Positions 51,286-63,800 of a DNA stretch of 64,000 nt are shown piece by piece. Below the pieces are notes generated by a model. That model saw nothing but the letters and a program-made list of their open reading frames with translations, searched no databases and was not told the origin of the DNA. The DNA is taken from assembly GCA_031841125.1 (NCBI GenBank), contig JAJSSI010000023.1, positions 60,001 through 124,000 of the forward strand, given 5' to 3'. Position numbers and translations under genes: made by a program. Origin of the DNA: Acanthococcus lagerstroemiae (Eukaryota; Arthropoda; Insecta; Hemiptera; Eriococcidae). Positions within the stretch are counted from its first letter, which is position 1; each line of letters begins with the position of its first letter.

Positions 51286-52159
51286 CTGCTTCTGAGCCTT
51301 CAGTGTTTGTTGTAGTGTGATTACTTTCCTTTCATCTGTTACGAGAATCAGCTACTTGTTCTTCGCGATGAACGATTCCGCAAGCATTTTTCACATCTGA
51401 GAGATGACGTATACTTTTCCACAATGGTCTTTCTTCTCCCAGTACTTTCGAATTCTTTCCTTGTCTGATACACTGTCATGTTGTTCGGCCTTATTACTGG
51501 TACGCAACAGGACGGCTACTTGGAACTTTCAACTGAAATGAAACAGCTAAATGTAGAAACGCAAGGTAGATAATAGTAGTTCGAGTTGGTGGAGACACTC
51601 ACCTACAATGAGGTTGAACAGTGTGGTTTGTGAGATCCACTGTATTGCTAATTCAGATTTGTTGTCAGAATTACTGCGATCACTATCCCACTCCTTTGGG
51701 AAGATTCATTTTCAATAGTGAATGGAACGTGTTTATGCCCCCTTGCCCGGCATTACATGACTTCAGAACTGCAGTCTATGAAAAGTGAACAACAGAAACT
51801 TGCAACAGGCAGACACCACACAAAACGTACATATGCAAGCTTGGACATAACAACTTGTACTTACAAATTTGGCACAAATTACATCATCGTATTCTTCTGA
51901 AACAAGTGAAAGTTTCCAATCAAAAGCTTCAATATCACATTGCTTAGACATCGGGAAGCCGAGGTCGGTAAATGCTTGAATACTGCTTACCACCGGATAC
52001 GACTCATCGTCAAGTACTACGAAGCTTCTTGGTTCCCATGACATGTTGAATAGCGGCGAACGTTTGGCAATGCGGAGGAGTGTTCATTGATAATGGCATA
52101 TGCTCAATGGTGAACTATTCATTGGGGTCATACTGAAACCAGTGTCATGCTGATTTTTC
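51286..52159 (-). pseudogene. Decayed multi-exon gene inside the element, copy 2
   Basis: Mirror of 27912-28785, with predicted exons at 51865-52159, 51603-51693 and 51286-51518. The two in-frame stops of the last exon are also present here, so decay preceded the separation of the copies. Confidence 0.4.
51865..52044 (-). CDS. Best-preserved coding exon of the decayed gene, copy 2
   Basis: Same 60 codons as 28027-28206, ending at a GTAAGT donor. Confidence 0.35.
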
Positions 52160-52276
52160 CTACATAAAAAAGTGGAAAGTATAGAGACACAATGAAAGTA
52201 GATGTCTTGTTCAGAATTGAGACGAGGAACGTTTCTGAAGTGAAAAGTCACTAACCATAGTGCGGTGATGAATTGT

Positions 52277-52292
52277 TCTCTCTCTCTCTCTC
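52277..52292. repeat. (TC)8 microsatellite, copy 2
   Basis: Counterpart of the (GA)9 at 27777-27794, one repeat shorter. Confidence 0.95.
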
Positions 52293-52437
52293 AAACAGTA
52301 GCTACAATGATGACAACGGCGTTCACATATGCGTCTAATGAAACAAATTGAATTAATGGGCTGCACTGACACGAGGAACGATATTTGCACTCGTACTAGT
52401 GTGCTCAATCAATATGAAGGAAACGCAAAATACTTAC

Positions 52438-52938
52438 GACTGTTTGTACTATACATCAGGTGCTGGATAATCCTGGCAGGAACAGGTACTTGAAATTAAT
52501 CGCGAGTTTCAATGGAGATACAGCACTGGCTTTCAATACGAAACATAGGAAATATTGACCAACACGGGCGATACGTTTCACAAAAACAAAATTCACGATA
52601 GTTTTTTACCGATTACCAGTTCACAGCGACGATACCAAATACCAACAGCGCACTGCATGAAAAATACTTGTGTTGTGACATAGAACTGACCACTTCACTT
52701 TTAATTTAATTTCCGTTTTATAATTATAAAGATAATACAGGATGGAAGCTACAACTAAAAATCGTGTCCAGAGAACAGAGAATTCAACATTCAAATATTC
52801 AAACGACAGGTGCGTGGTGCGGGACAGCCGGGCGGTAACCAATGCTGATTTTGTGAGCTTGTGATAGCCGACCACCAACCACGCCACTACGCAACGGTAT
52901 GAATCGAAGCATCCCAGCCCGCAGACTGCCGCAGGCAT
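52438..52938 (-). promoter_or_regulatory. Possible promoter and 5' non-coding exon, copy 2
   Basis: Mirror of 27131-27631, ending in the same GTAAGTATT donor. Confidence 0.3.
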
Positions 52939-54134
52939 TTAATTCATTAACAAAATAAAGGACCATGAAACTGGATTATGCAGACTATCGAAGGGACTTT
53001 TTCACAAAACATATGACGACGTAACAAAATTGGGTATTCGAGCCGGGCAGCGCTAGTATCAACTACTCTTATCAGTGACCAAAAGGTAAAGTTTTTGAAA
53101 CATGCAGCAAAATTTTGGAATCTAGCTATAAAAATAGTTTTAATCGAAAGAAAATTCTTTGTTCAAAAAATTATTTTGTTCATTAATGGAGGAAATGCAT
53201 AGATTCACCGTTTACTACTTATCACTTCGACATCAGCGACGCGCTCGGACGAATGCACGGCCCGATGTACATTTTCGCGGCCACATATTACTTATTTTAT
53301 TCAGGAAAGTGGGGTAGAAAGTTTATTTTTTAATACTGAATAATTTACTGGTACTGTTCTGTAGCATGGCACTTTTTACAGCAATAACTAATAACATGGA
53401 TTTTTTTAGAACAGATTTTTGTTTATTCATTATTTCAGGAAAAATTATTTTGTACTTAATCCCTCCACCTCGACCTAAATTCCGAAATGGGTTAAATGTG
53501 CTGCAGGTGATGTAGACAAGTTATCTCCCAAATTTCAAAATTTTTCTCCTCTCTCCAGAGTGGCGGCAAGTGCCAGGGTGCAGTTTAAAATGTCTTAATC
53601 AATCTGAAACTATTCTGTGATTTTTTTAAAATGGAAGAACTTACGCGGAGGAAGGGGGGGGGTACATTGGAGTGGAGCAAGCAAGATGAAGTTCAGATTT
53701 AAATCCTGAAGAAGATGGACATTGTTAACCAAGTTGTATATATAAAAAATAGTAAGATTTTCTACAAAAATTAGTAGGTAGTCATCAGAAAGCCTGGAAG
53801 GTGAGCAAATTACTGAGATTTGTTGAGCTTCAGTGGGGCAAGTTAACCATTTTCAAAGTCTACAAGTAATTTAGGAAAAAAGTAAAACTAAGTTGTTGGA
53901 ATATGCTAAAATTAATTTTATGTCGAGTTTTCAAAAACTCCGGTGCAGTTTTTTTTTTTTTCTACTTCCCCCTTCTTTGAGATACACTTAAGACTTCACA
54001 GTATCATTGTCCAGGTTCTTCTTGCAAAGATAAACAGTGCCCAACCTATAAGTCAAATTTTTTATACCAACCAAAATATTCTCAATGTGCTACCTATTTA
54101 TTAATAACAGTTACCACCATAATATTGCAGACAC
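52939..54134. other. AT-rich interior of copy 2, no gene seen
   Basis: Mirror of 25936-27130, with a 13-T run near 53949-53961. Confidence 0.6.
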
Positions 54135-54280
54135 TTAGTTTCGAGTTGGCGCGAAGCGCCAACGAGTGAAAGCATTTGCGAGCAAAACGAGTGAATGCTC
54201 CAGAAAAGATGGCGAGCCGGACGGCGCGCGCTGCAAGCGCGTAGCCTCCAGGGGCGCTATAAGCGTCCCGAGAGAGGCTA
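54135..54280. other. GC-rich hairpin cluster inside copy 2
   Basis: Mirror of 25790-25935, with the same three inverted repeats. Confidence 0.55.
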
Positions 54281-54362
54281 GTAAATCTAATAAAAATAAT
54301 GTGTGTATATGTGATTCAAAATTACTAGCCGTACAATTCAATTTTACATTTACGCTATTAAT

Positions 54363-54622
54363 TATGTCTAATCGACGTCAAAATCCAGTCAGCAAAATGC
54401 GCGCACTGAGTTAGATGAACTTTGGACATTCAGTTGATGTCAAAATGGCGTGAAGTACACAGGTTGACACGAAATTGACATCAAAATTACATCATATATT
54501 TCAGAAAGGAAGTAAAAAAATTTATTGACATAAATTTGACATCACAATTACATCAAATTTGTGTCAATTCCACAACTGACACAAAATTGACATTAAACTG
54601 CATATCAATCTGGTTGATGGGG
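54363..54622 (-). repeat. Left-end unit 2 (internal duplicate), copy 2
   Basis: Mirror of 25448-25707. The internal end-like sequence TCTGGTTGATGGGG lies at ~54609-54622. Confidence 0.78.
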
Positions 54623-54970
54623 GAGTTTTGATGTCAAATTGACGTCAACATTGCATCAAGTGTATTAGAAGAAAAGAAAATATTTGATTGATACAAAATT
54701 GATATCAATATGATGTCTAAATACGCTCAGCAAAATGCACATTGAATTGGACTATAACTTTGAACGTCATATTGACATCAAAATTACATCAAATATACTG
54801 GAAGAAAAAGTAAAACATTTCTTCACGCAAGTTTGATGTTAGTTTGGCGTCAAATTTGTGTCAAATTCATCATTGACACGAATTTGACATCACAATTACA
54901 TCAAATTTGTGTCAATTCCACAATTGACACAAAATTGACGTTAAACTGCACGTCAATCTGGTTGATGGGG
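54623..54970 (-). repeat. Left-end unit 1 (terminal), copy 2
   Basis: Mirror of 25100-25447, ending in the terminal inverted repeat. Confidence 0.82.
54952..54970 (-). repeat. Left terminal inverted repeat, copy 2
   Basis: GTCAATCTGGTTGATGGGG, reverse complement of the copy 1 left end. Confidence 0.92.
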
Positions 54971-54973
54971 TAT
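54971..54973. other. Half of a putative TAT target-site duplication (partner of 30429)
   Basis: Array 3 begins TATACATCATGTCGTTTTTG directly after the element. See 30429-30431. Confidence 0.65.
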
Positions 54974-57900
54974 ACATCATGTCGTTTTTGGGGAAAAAAA
55001 ATTTTCGGAGAGCTTCGGCGTCGTCCCTGGTGCTACTTACTCAATTTTTCGCGACGAATTCGAATCCGTCGTCAGAATTGAGCTATAGTCATTTTCTCAC
55101 CCGAATTGACCAATTTTCCCAACATTTTCCAGCGTATCTCGATAACGCAGTGTCGCCGCCAAATTTGAACACCGAATTCGAACTCAGCGTGTAAAATTGA
55201 GTCGAAAACAATCTTTAATTCAAAATTTTTGGTTTTTTCGAATTTTGAAAATTTCTCCATACTATACATCATGTCTTTTTTGGGGCAAAAAAATTTTCGG
55301 AGAGCTTCGGCGTCGTCACTGGTGCTACTTACTCAATTTTTCGCGACGAATTCGAATCCGTCGTCAGAATGGAGCTATAGTCATTTTCTCACCCAAATTG
55401 ACCAATTTTCCCAACATTTTCCAGCTTATCTCGGGAACGCAGTGTCGCCGCCAAATTTGAACACCGAATTCGAACTCAGCGTGTAAAATTGAGTCGAAAA
55501 CAGTCTTTAATTCAAAATTTTTGGTTTTTTCGAATTTTGAAAATTTCTCCATACTATACATCAGGTCGTTTTTAGGGCAAAATAATTTTCGGAGAGCTTC
55601 GGCGTCGTCATTGGTGCTACTTACTCAATTTTTCGCGACGAATTCGAATCCGTCGTCAGAATTGAGCTATAGTCATTTTCTCACCCGAATTGACCAATTT
55701 TCCCAACATTTTCCAGCGTATCTCGGGAACGCAGTGTCGCCGCCAAATTTGAACACCGAATTCGAACTCAGCGTGTAAAATTGAGTCGAAAACAGTCTTT
55801 AATTCAAAATTTTTGGTTTTTTCGAATTTTGAAAATTTCTCCATACTATATACATCATGTCTTTTTTGGGGAAAAAAAATTTTCGGAGAGCTTCGGCGTC
55901 GTCCCTGGTGCTACTTACTCAATTTTTCGCGACGAATTCGAATCCGTCGTCAGAATTGAGCTATAGTCATTTTCTCACCCGAATTGACCAATTTTCCCAA
56001 CATTTTCCAGCGTATCTCGAGAACGCAGTGTCGCCGCCAAATTTGAACACCGAATTCGAACTCAGCGTGTAAAATTGAGTCGAAAACAATCTTTAATTCA
56101 AAATTTTTGGTTTTTTCGAATTTTGAAAATTTCTCCATACTATACATCATGTCTTTTTTGGGGCAAAAAAATTTTCGGAGAGCTTCGGCGTCGTCACTGG
56201 TGCTACTTACTCAATTTTTCGCGACGAATTCAAATCCGTCGTCAGAATTGAGCTATAGTCATTTTCTCACCCGAACTGACCAATTTTCCCATCATTTTCC
56301 AGCCTATCTCGGGAACGCAGTGTCGCCGCCAAATTTGAACACCGAATTCGAACTCAGCGTGTAAAATTGAGTCGAAAACAATCTTTAATTCAAAATTTTT
56401 GGTTTTTTCGAATTTTGAAAATTTCTCCATACTATACATCATGTCTTTTTTGGGGCAAAAAAATTTTCGGAGAGCTTCGGCGTCGTCACTGGTGCTACTT
56501 ACACAATTTTTCGCGACGAATTCGAATCCGTCGTCAGAATTGAGCTATAGTCATTTTCTCACCCGAACTGACCAATTTTCCCAACATTTTCCAGCGTATC
56601 TCGGGAACGCAGTGTCGCCGCCAAATTTGAACACCGAATTCGAACTCAGCGTGTAAAATTGAGTCGAAAACAGTCTTTAATTCAAAATTTTTGGTTTTTT
56701 CGAATTTTGAAAATTTCTCCATACTATACATCATGTCTTTTTTGGGGCAAAAAAATTTTCGGAGAGCTTCGGCGTCGTCACTGGTGCTACTTACTCAATT
56801 TTTCGCGACGAATTCGAATCCGTCGTCAGAATTGAGCTATAGTCATTTTCTCACCCAAATTGACCAATTTTCCCAACATTTTCCAGCGTATCTCGGAAAC
56901 GCAGTGTCGCCGCCAAATTTGAACACCGAATTCGAACTCAGCGTGTAAAATTGAGTCGAAAACAGTCTTTAATTCAAAATTTTTGGTTTTTTCGAATTTT
57001 GAAAATTTCTCCATACTATACATCATGTCTTTTTTGGGCAAAAAAATTTTCGGAGAGCTTCGGCGTCGTCACTGGTGCTACTTACTCAATTTTTCGCGAC
57101 GAATTCGAATCCGTCGTCAGAATTGAGCTATAGTCATTTTCTCACCCGAATTGACCAATTTTCCCAACATTTTCCAGCGTATCTCGGGAACGCAAAGTCG
57201 CCGCCAAATTTGAACACCGAATTCGAACTCAGCGTGTAAAATTGAGTCGAAAACAGTCTTTAATTCAAAATTTTTGGTTTTTTCGAAATTTGAAAATTTC
57301 TCCATACTATTCATCAGGTCGTTTTTGGGGCAAAAAATTTTTGGAGAGCTTCGGCGTCGTCACTGGTGCTACTTACTCAATTTTTCGCGACGAATTCGAA
57401 TCCGTCGTCAGAATTGAGCTATAGTCATTTTCTCACCCGAATTGACCAATTTTCCCAACATTTTCCAGCGTATCTCGGAGACGCAGTGTCGCCGCCAAAT
57501 TTGAACACCGAATTCGAACTCAGCGTGTAAAATTGAGTCGAAAACAGTCTTTAATTCAAAATTTTTGGTTTTTTCGAATTTTGAAAATTTCTCCATACTA
57601 TACATCATGTCTTTTTTGGGGCAAAAAAATTTTCGGAGAGCTTCGGCGTCGTCACTGGTGCTACTTACTCAATTTTTCGCGACGAATTCGAATCCGTCGT
57701 CAGAATTGAGCTATAGTCATTTTCTCACCCGAATTGACCAATTTTCCCAACATTTTCCAGCGTATCTCGGGAACGCAGTGTCGCCGCCAAATTTGAACAC
57801 CGAATTCGAACTCAGCGTGTAAAATTGAGTCGAAAACAGTCTTTAATTCAAAATTTTTGGTTTTTTCGAATTTTGAAAATTTCTCCATACTATACATCAT

Positions 57901-58314
57901 GTCTTTTTTGGGGAAAAAAAATTTTCGGAGAGCTTCGGCGTCGTCACTGGTGCTACTTACTCAATTTTTCGCGACGAATTCGAATCCGTCGTCAGAATTG
58001 AGCTATAGTCATTTTCTCACCCGAATTGACCAATTTTCCCAACATTTTCCAGCGTATCTCGGGAACGCAGTGTCGCCGCCAAATTTGAACACCGAATTCG
58101 AACTCAGCGTGTAAAATTGAGTCGAAAACAGTCTTTAATTCAAAATTTTTGGTTTTTTCGAATTTTGAAAATTTCTCCATACTATCATGTCTTTTTGGGG
58201 CAAAAAAATTTTCGGAGAGCTTCGGCGTCGTCACTGGTGCTACTTACTCAATTTTTCGCGACGAATTCGAATCCGTCGTCAGAATTGAGCTATAGTCATT
58301 TTCTCACCCGAATT

Positions 58315-58330
58315 GACCAATTTTCCAGCG
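58315..58330 (+). repeat. Monomer with 11 bp deletion between short direct repeats
   Basis: Normal monomers read ATTTTCCCAACATTTTCCAGCG. Here only one ATTTTCC remains, as expected for slippage between the two ATTTTCC words. The loss creates the longest incidental frame in the satellite (151 codons, 58117-58572). Confidence 0.9.
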
Positions 58331-60183
58331 TATCTCGGGAACGCAGTGTCGCCGCCAAATTTGAACACCGAATTCGAACTCAGCGTGTAAAATTGAGTCG
58401 AAAACAGTCTTTAATTCAAAATTTTTGGTTTTTTCGAATTTTGAAAATTTCTCCATACTATAATACATCATGTCTTTTTTGGGGCAAAAAAATTTTCGGA
58501 GAGCTTCGGCGTCGTCACTGGTGCTACTTACTCAATTTTTCGCGACGAATTCGAATCCGTCGTCAGAATTGAGCTATAGTCATTTTCTCACCCGAATTGA
58601 CCAATTTTCCCAACATTTTCCAGCGTATCTCGGGAACGCAGTGTCGCCGCCAAATTTGAACACCGAATTCGAACTCAGCGTGTAAAATTGAGTCGAAAAC
58701 AGTCTTTAATTCAAAATTTTTGGTTTTTTCGAATTTTGAAAATTTCTCCATACTATATACATCATGTCTTTTTTGGGGAAAAAAAATTTTCGGAGAGCTT
58801 CGGCGTCGTCACTGGTGCTACTTACTCAATTTTTCGCGACGAATTCGAATCCGTCGTCAGAATTGAGCTATAGTCATTTTCTCACCCGAATTGACCAATT
58901 TTCCCAACATTTTCCAGCGTATCTCGAGAACGCAGTGTCGCCGCCAAATTTGAACACCGAATTCGAACTCAGCGTGTAAAATTGAGTCGAAAACAGTCTT
59001 TAATTCAAAATTTTTGGTTTTTTCGAATTTTGAAAATTTCTCCATACTATACATCATGTCTTTTTTGGGGCAAAAAAATTTTCGGAGAGCTTCGGCGTCG
59101 TCACTGGTGCTACTTACTCAATTTTTCGCGACGAATTCGAATCCGTCGTCAGAATTGAGCTATAGTCATTTTCTCACCCAAATTGACCAATTTTCCCAAC
59201 ATTTTCCAGCGTATCTCGGGAACGCAGTGTCGCCGCCAAATTTGAACACCGAATTCGAACTCAGCGTGTAAAATTGAGTCGAAAACAGTCTTTAATTCAA
59301 AATTTTTGGTTTTTTCGAATTTTGAAAATTTCTCCATACTATACATCATGTCTTTTTTGGGGCAAAAAAATTTTCGGAGAGCTTCGGCGTCGTCACTGGT
59401 GCTACTTACTCAATTTTTCGCGACGAATTCGAATCCGTCGTCAGAATTGAGCTATAGTCATTTTCTCACCCGAATTGACCAATTTTCCCAACATTTTCCA
59501 GCGTATCTCGGGAACGCAGTGTCGCCGCCAAATTTGAACACCGAATTCGAACTCAGCGTGTAAAATTGAGTCGAAAACAGTCTTTAATTCAAAATTTTTG
59601 GTTTTTTCGAATTTTGAAAATTTCTCCATACTATATACATCATGTCTTTTTTGGGGAAAAAAAATTTTCGGAGAGCTTCGGCGTCGTCCCTGGTGCTACT
59701 TACTCAATTTTTCGCGACGAATTCGAATCCGTCGTCAGAATTGAGCTATAGTCATTTTCTCACCCGAATTGACCAATTTTCCCAACATTTTCCAGCGTAT
59801 CTCGGGAACGCAGTGTCGCCGCCAAATTTGAACACCGAATTCGAACTCAGCGTGTAAAATTGAGTCGAAAACAGTCTTTAATTCAAAATTTTTGGTTTTT
59901 TCGAATTTTGAAAATTTCTCCATACTATACATCATGTCTTTTTTGGGGCAAAAAAATTTTCGGAGAGCTTCGGCGTCGTCCCTGGTGCTACTTACTCAAT
60001 TTTTCGCGACGAATTCGAATCCGTCGTCAGAATTGAGCTATAGTCATTTTCTCACCCGAATTGACCAATTTTCCCAACATTTTCCAGCGTATCTCGGGAA
60101 CGCAGTGTCGCCGCCAAATTTGAACACCGAATTCGAACTCAGCGTGTAAAATTGAGTCGAAAACAGTCTTTAATTCAAAATTT

Positions 60184-60475
60184 TTGGTTTTTTCGAATTT
60201 TGAAAATTTCTCCATACTATACATCATGTCTTTTTTGGGGCAAAAAAATTTTCGGAGAGCTTCGGCGTCGTCACTGGTGCTACTTACTCAATTTTTCGCG
60301 ACGAATTCGAATCCGTCGTCAGAATTGAGCTATAGTCATTTTCTCACCCGAATTGACCAATTTTCCCAACATTTTCCAGCGTATCTCGGGAACGCAGTGT
60401 CGCCGCCAAATTTGAACACCGAATTCGAACTCAGCGTGTAAAATTGAGTCGAAAACAGTCTTTAATTCAAAATTT
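60184..60475 (+). repeat. Representative consensus-like satellite monomer (292 bp)
   Basis: This copy lies in the most homogeneous part of array 3 and serves as a reference unit. It has two EcoRI-type GAATTC sites per unit, about 118 and 174 bp apart (for example 63805 and 63923 in a neighbouring unit). It also has a 20 bp imperfect dyad around TTCGAA, an AT linker (ACTATACATC) and a T-rich stretch (GGTTTTTTCGAATTTTG). The sequences after the two GAATTCGAA words also share AAATTGAG or GAATTGAG at a similar distance, which hints at an old internal duplication. No match to a named satellite is claimed. Confidence 0.9.
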
Positions 60476-62837
60476 TTGGTTTTTTCGAATTTTGAAAATT
60501 TCTCCATACTATACATCATGTCTTTTTTGGGGCAAAAAAATTTTCGGAGAGCTTCGGCGTCGTCACTGGTGCTACTTACTCAATTTTTCGCGACGAATTC
60601 GAATCCGTCGTCAGAATTGAGCTATAGTCATTTTCTCACCCAAATTGACCAATTTTCCCAACATTTTCCAGCGTATCTCGGGAACGCAGTGTCGCCGCCA
60701 AATTTGAACACCGAATTCGAACTCAGCGTGTAAAATTGAGTCGAAAACAGTCTTTAATTCAAAATTTTTGGTTTTTTCGAATTTTGAAAATTTCTCCATA
60801 CTATACATCATGTCTTTTTTGGGGCAAAAAAATTTTCGGAGAGCTTCGGCGTCGTCACTGGTGCTACTTACTCAATTTTTCGCGACGAATTCGAATCCGT
60901 CGTCAGAATTGAGCTATAGTCATTTTCTCACCCGAATTGACCAATTTTCCCAACATTTTCCAGCGTATCTCGGGAACGCAGTGTCGCCGCCAAATTTGAA
61001 CACCGAATTCGAACTCAGCGTGTAAAATTGAGTCGAAAACAGTCTTTAATTCAAAATTTTTGGTTTTTTCGAATTTTGAAAATTTCTCCATACTATACAT
61101 CATGTCTTTTTTGGGGCAAAAAAATTTTCGGAGAGCTTCGGCGTCGTCACTGGTGCTACTTACTCAATTTTTCGCGACGAATTCGAATCCGTCGTCAGAA
61201 TTGAGCTATAGTCATTTTCTCACCCGAATTGACCAATTTTCCCAACATTTTCCAGCGTATCTCGGGAACGCAGTGTCGCCGCCAAATTTGAACACCGAAT
61301 TCGAACTCAGCGTGTAAAATTGAGTCGAAAACAGTCTTTAATTCAAAATTTTTGGTTTTTTCGAATTTTGAAAATTTCTCCATACTATATACATCATGTC
61401 TTTTTTGGGGCAAAAAAATTTTCGGAGAGCTTCGGCGTCGTCACTGGTGCTACTTACTCAATTTTTCGCGACGAATTCGAATCCGTCGTCAGAATTGAGC
61501 TATAGTCATTTTCTCACCCGAATTGACCAATTTTCCCAACATTTTCCAGCGTATCTCGGGAACGCAGTGTCGCCGCCAAATTTGAACACCGAATTCGAAC
61601 TCAGCGTGTAAAATTGAGTCGAAAACAGTCTTTAATTCAAAATTTTTGGTTTTTTCGAATTTTGAAAATTTCTCCATACTATACATCATGTCTTTTTTGG
61701 GGCAAAAAAATTTTCGGAGAGCTTCGGCGTCGTCACTGGTGCTACTTACTCAATTTTTCGCGACGAATTCGAATCCGTCGTCAGAATTGAGCTATAGTCA
61801 TTTTCTCACCCAAATTGACCAATTTTCCCAACATTTTCCAGCGTATCTCGGGAACGCAGTGTCGCCGCCAAATTTGAACACCGAATTCGAACTCAGCGTG
61901 TAAAATTGAGTCGAAAACAGTCTTTAATTCAAAATTTTTGGTTTTTTCGAATTTTGAAAATTTCTCCATACTATACATCAGGTCGTTTTTGGGGCAAAAA
62001 AATTTTCGGAGAGCTTCGGCGTCGTCACTGGTGCTACTTACTCAATTTTTCGCGACGAATTCGAATCCGTCGTCAGAATTGAGCTATAGTCATTTTCTCA
62101 CCCGAATTGACCAATTTTCCCAACATTTTCCAGCGTATCTCGGGAACGCAGTGTCGCCGCCAAATTTGAACACCGAATTCGAACTCAGCGTGTAAAATTG
62201 AGTCGAAAACAGTCTTTAATTCAAAATTTTTGGTTTTTTCGAATTTTGAAAATTTCTCCATACTATATACATCATGTCTTTTTTGGGGCAAAAAAATTTT
62301 CGGAGAGCTTCGGCGTCGTCACTGGTGCTACTTACTCAATTTTTCGCGACGAATTCGAATCCGTCGTCAGAATTGAGCTATAGTCATTTTCTCACCCGAA
62401 TTGACCAATTTTCCCAACATTTTCCAGCGTATCTCGGGAACGCAGTGTCGCCGCCAAATTTGAACACCGAATTCGAACTCAGCGTGTAAAATTGAGTCAA
62501 AAACAGTCTTTAATTCAAAATTTTTGGTTTTTTCGAATTTTGAAAATTTCTCCATACTATATACATCATGTCTTTTTTGGGGCAAAAAAATTTTCGGAGA
62601 GCTTCGGCGTCGTCACTGGTGCTACTTACTCAATTTTTCGCGACGAATTCGAATCCGTCGTCAGAATTGAGCTATAGTCATTTTCTCACCCGAATTGACC
62701 AATTTTCCCAACATTTTCCAGCGTATCTCGGGAACGCAGTGTCGCCGCCAAATTTGAACACCGAATTCGAACTCAGCGTGTAAAATTGAGTCGAAAACAG
62801 TCTTTAATTCAAAATTTTTGGTTTTTTCGAATTTTGG

Positions 62838-62856
62838 AAATTTCTCCATCATGTCT
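62838..62856 (+). repeat. Monomer with minimal linker
   Basis: CTCCATCATGTC in place of CTCCATACTATACATCATGTC. The 9 bp loss between two CAT words gives the shortest linker seen. Confidence 0.9.
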
Positions 62857-63800
62857 TTTTTGGGGCAAAAAAATTTTCGGAGAGCTTCGGCGTCGTCACT
62901 GGTGCTACTTACTCAATTTTTCGCGACGAATTCGAATCCGTCGTCAGAATTGAGCTATAGTCATTTTCTCACCCGAATTGACCAATTTTCCCAACATTTT
63001 CCAGCGTATCTCGGGAACGCAGTGTCGCCGCCAAATTTGAACACCGAATTCGAACTCAGCGTGTAAAATTGAGTCGAAAACAGTCTTTAATTCAAAATTT
63101 TTGGTTTTTTCGAATTTTGAAAATTTCTCCATACTATACATCAGGTCTTTTTTGGGGCAAAAAAATTTTCGGAGAGCTTCGGCGTCGTCACTGGTGCTAC
63201 TTACTCAATTTTTCGCGACGAATTCGAATCCGTCGTCAGAATTGAGCTATAGTCATTTTCTCACCCGAATTGACCAATTTTCCCAACATTTTCCAGCGTA
63301 TCTCGGGAACGCAGTGTCGCCGCCAAATTTGAACACCGAATTCGAACTCAGCGTGTAAAATTGAGTCGAAAACAGTCTTTAATTCAAAATTTTTGGTTTT
63401 TTCGAATTTTGAAAATTTCTCCATACTATATACATCATGTCTTTTTTGGGGAAAAAAATTTTCGGAGAGCTTCGGCGTCGTCACTGGTGCTACTTACTCA
63501 ATTTTTCGCGACGAATTCGAATCCGTCGTCAGAATTGAGCTATAGTCATTTTCTCACCCGAATTGACCAATTTTCCCAACATTTTCCAGCGTATCTCGGG
63601 AACGCAGTGTCGCCGCCAAATTTGAACACCGAATTCGAACTCAGCGTGTAAAATTGAGTCGAAAACAGTCTTTAATTCAAAATTTTTGGTTTTTTCGAAT
63701 TTTGAAAATTTCTCCATACTATACATCATGTCTTTTTTGGGGCAAAAAAATTTTCGGAGAGCTTCGGCGTCGTCACTGGTGCTACTTACTCAATTTTTCG

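Larger units (their letters stand above)
49642..54970 (-). mobile_element. 5329 bp DNA-transposon-like element, copy 2 (inverted)
   Basis: Reverse complement of copy 1, same length. In the places compared I found only three differences, all in simple sequence: 16 instead of 18 bp of GA, 13 instead of 12 As, and six instead of five As in the run opposite ~30105. Internal features, including both in-frame stops of the decayed gene and the nested MITE, are shared. The flanking insertion position in the monomer differs by a few bp from copy 1, so the two look like separate insertions. The near identity implies recent transposition or gene conversion. Confidence 0.88.

Noticed and set aside
25100..54970. 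A giant perfect palindrome centred near 40035
   Set aside because: Only the two 5.3 kb elements are inverted copies. The array between them stays on one strand through the centre, so the locus is not a palindrome.
58117..58572. 151-codon frame, the longest in the window
   Set aside because: It arises from an 11 bp deletion in one monomer that brings neighbouring frames into phase.
60330..60365. CENP-B-box-like sequence around CACCCGAATTGACCAAT
   Set aside because: Several of the required core positions differ, and the same positions vary between monomers (CCCAAATTG, CCTGAACTG). It does not meet the consensus.
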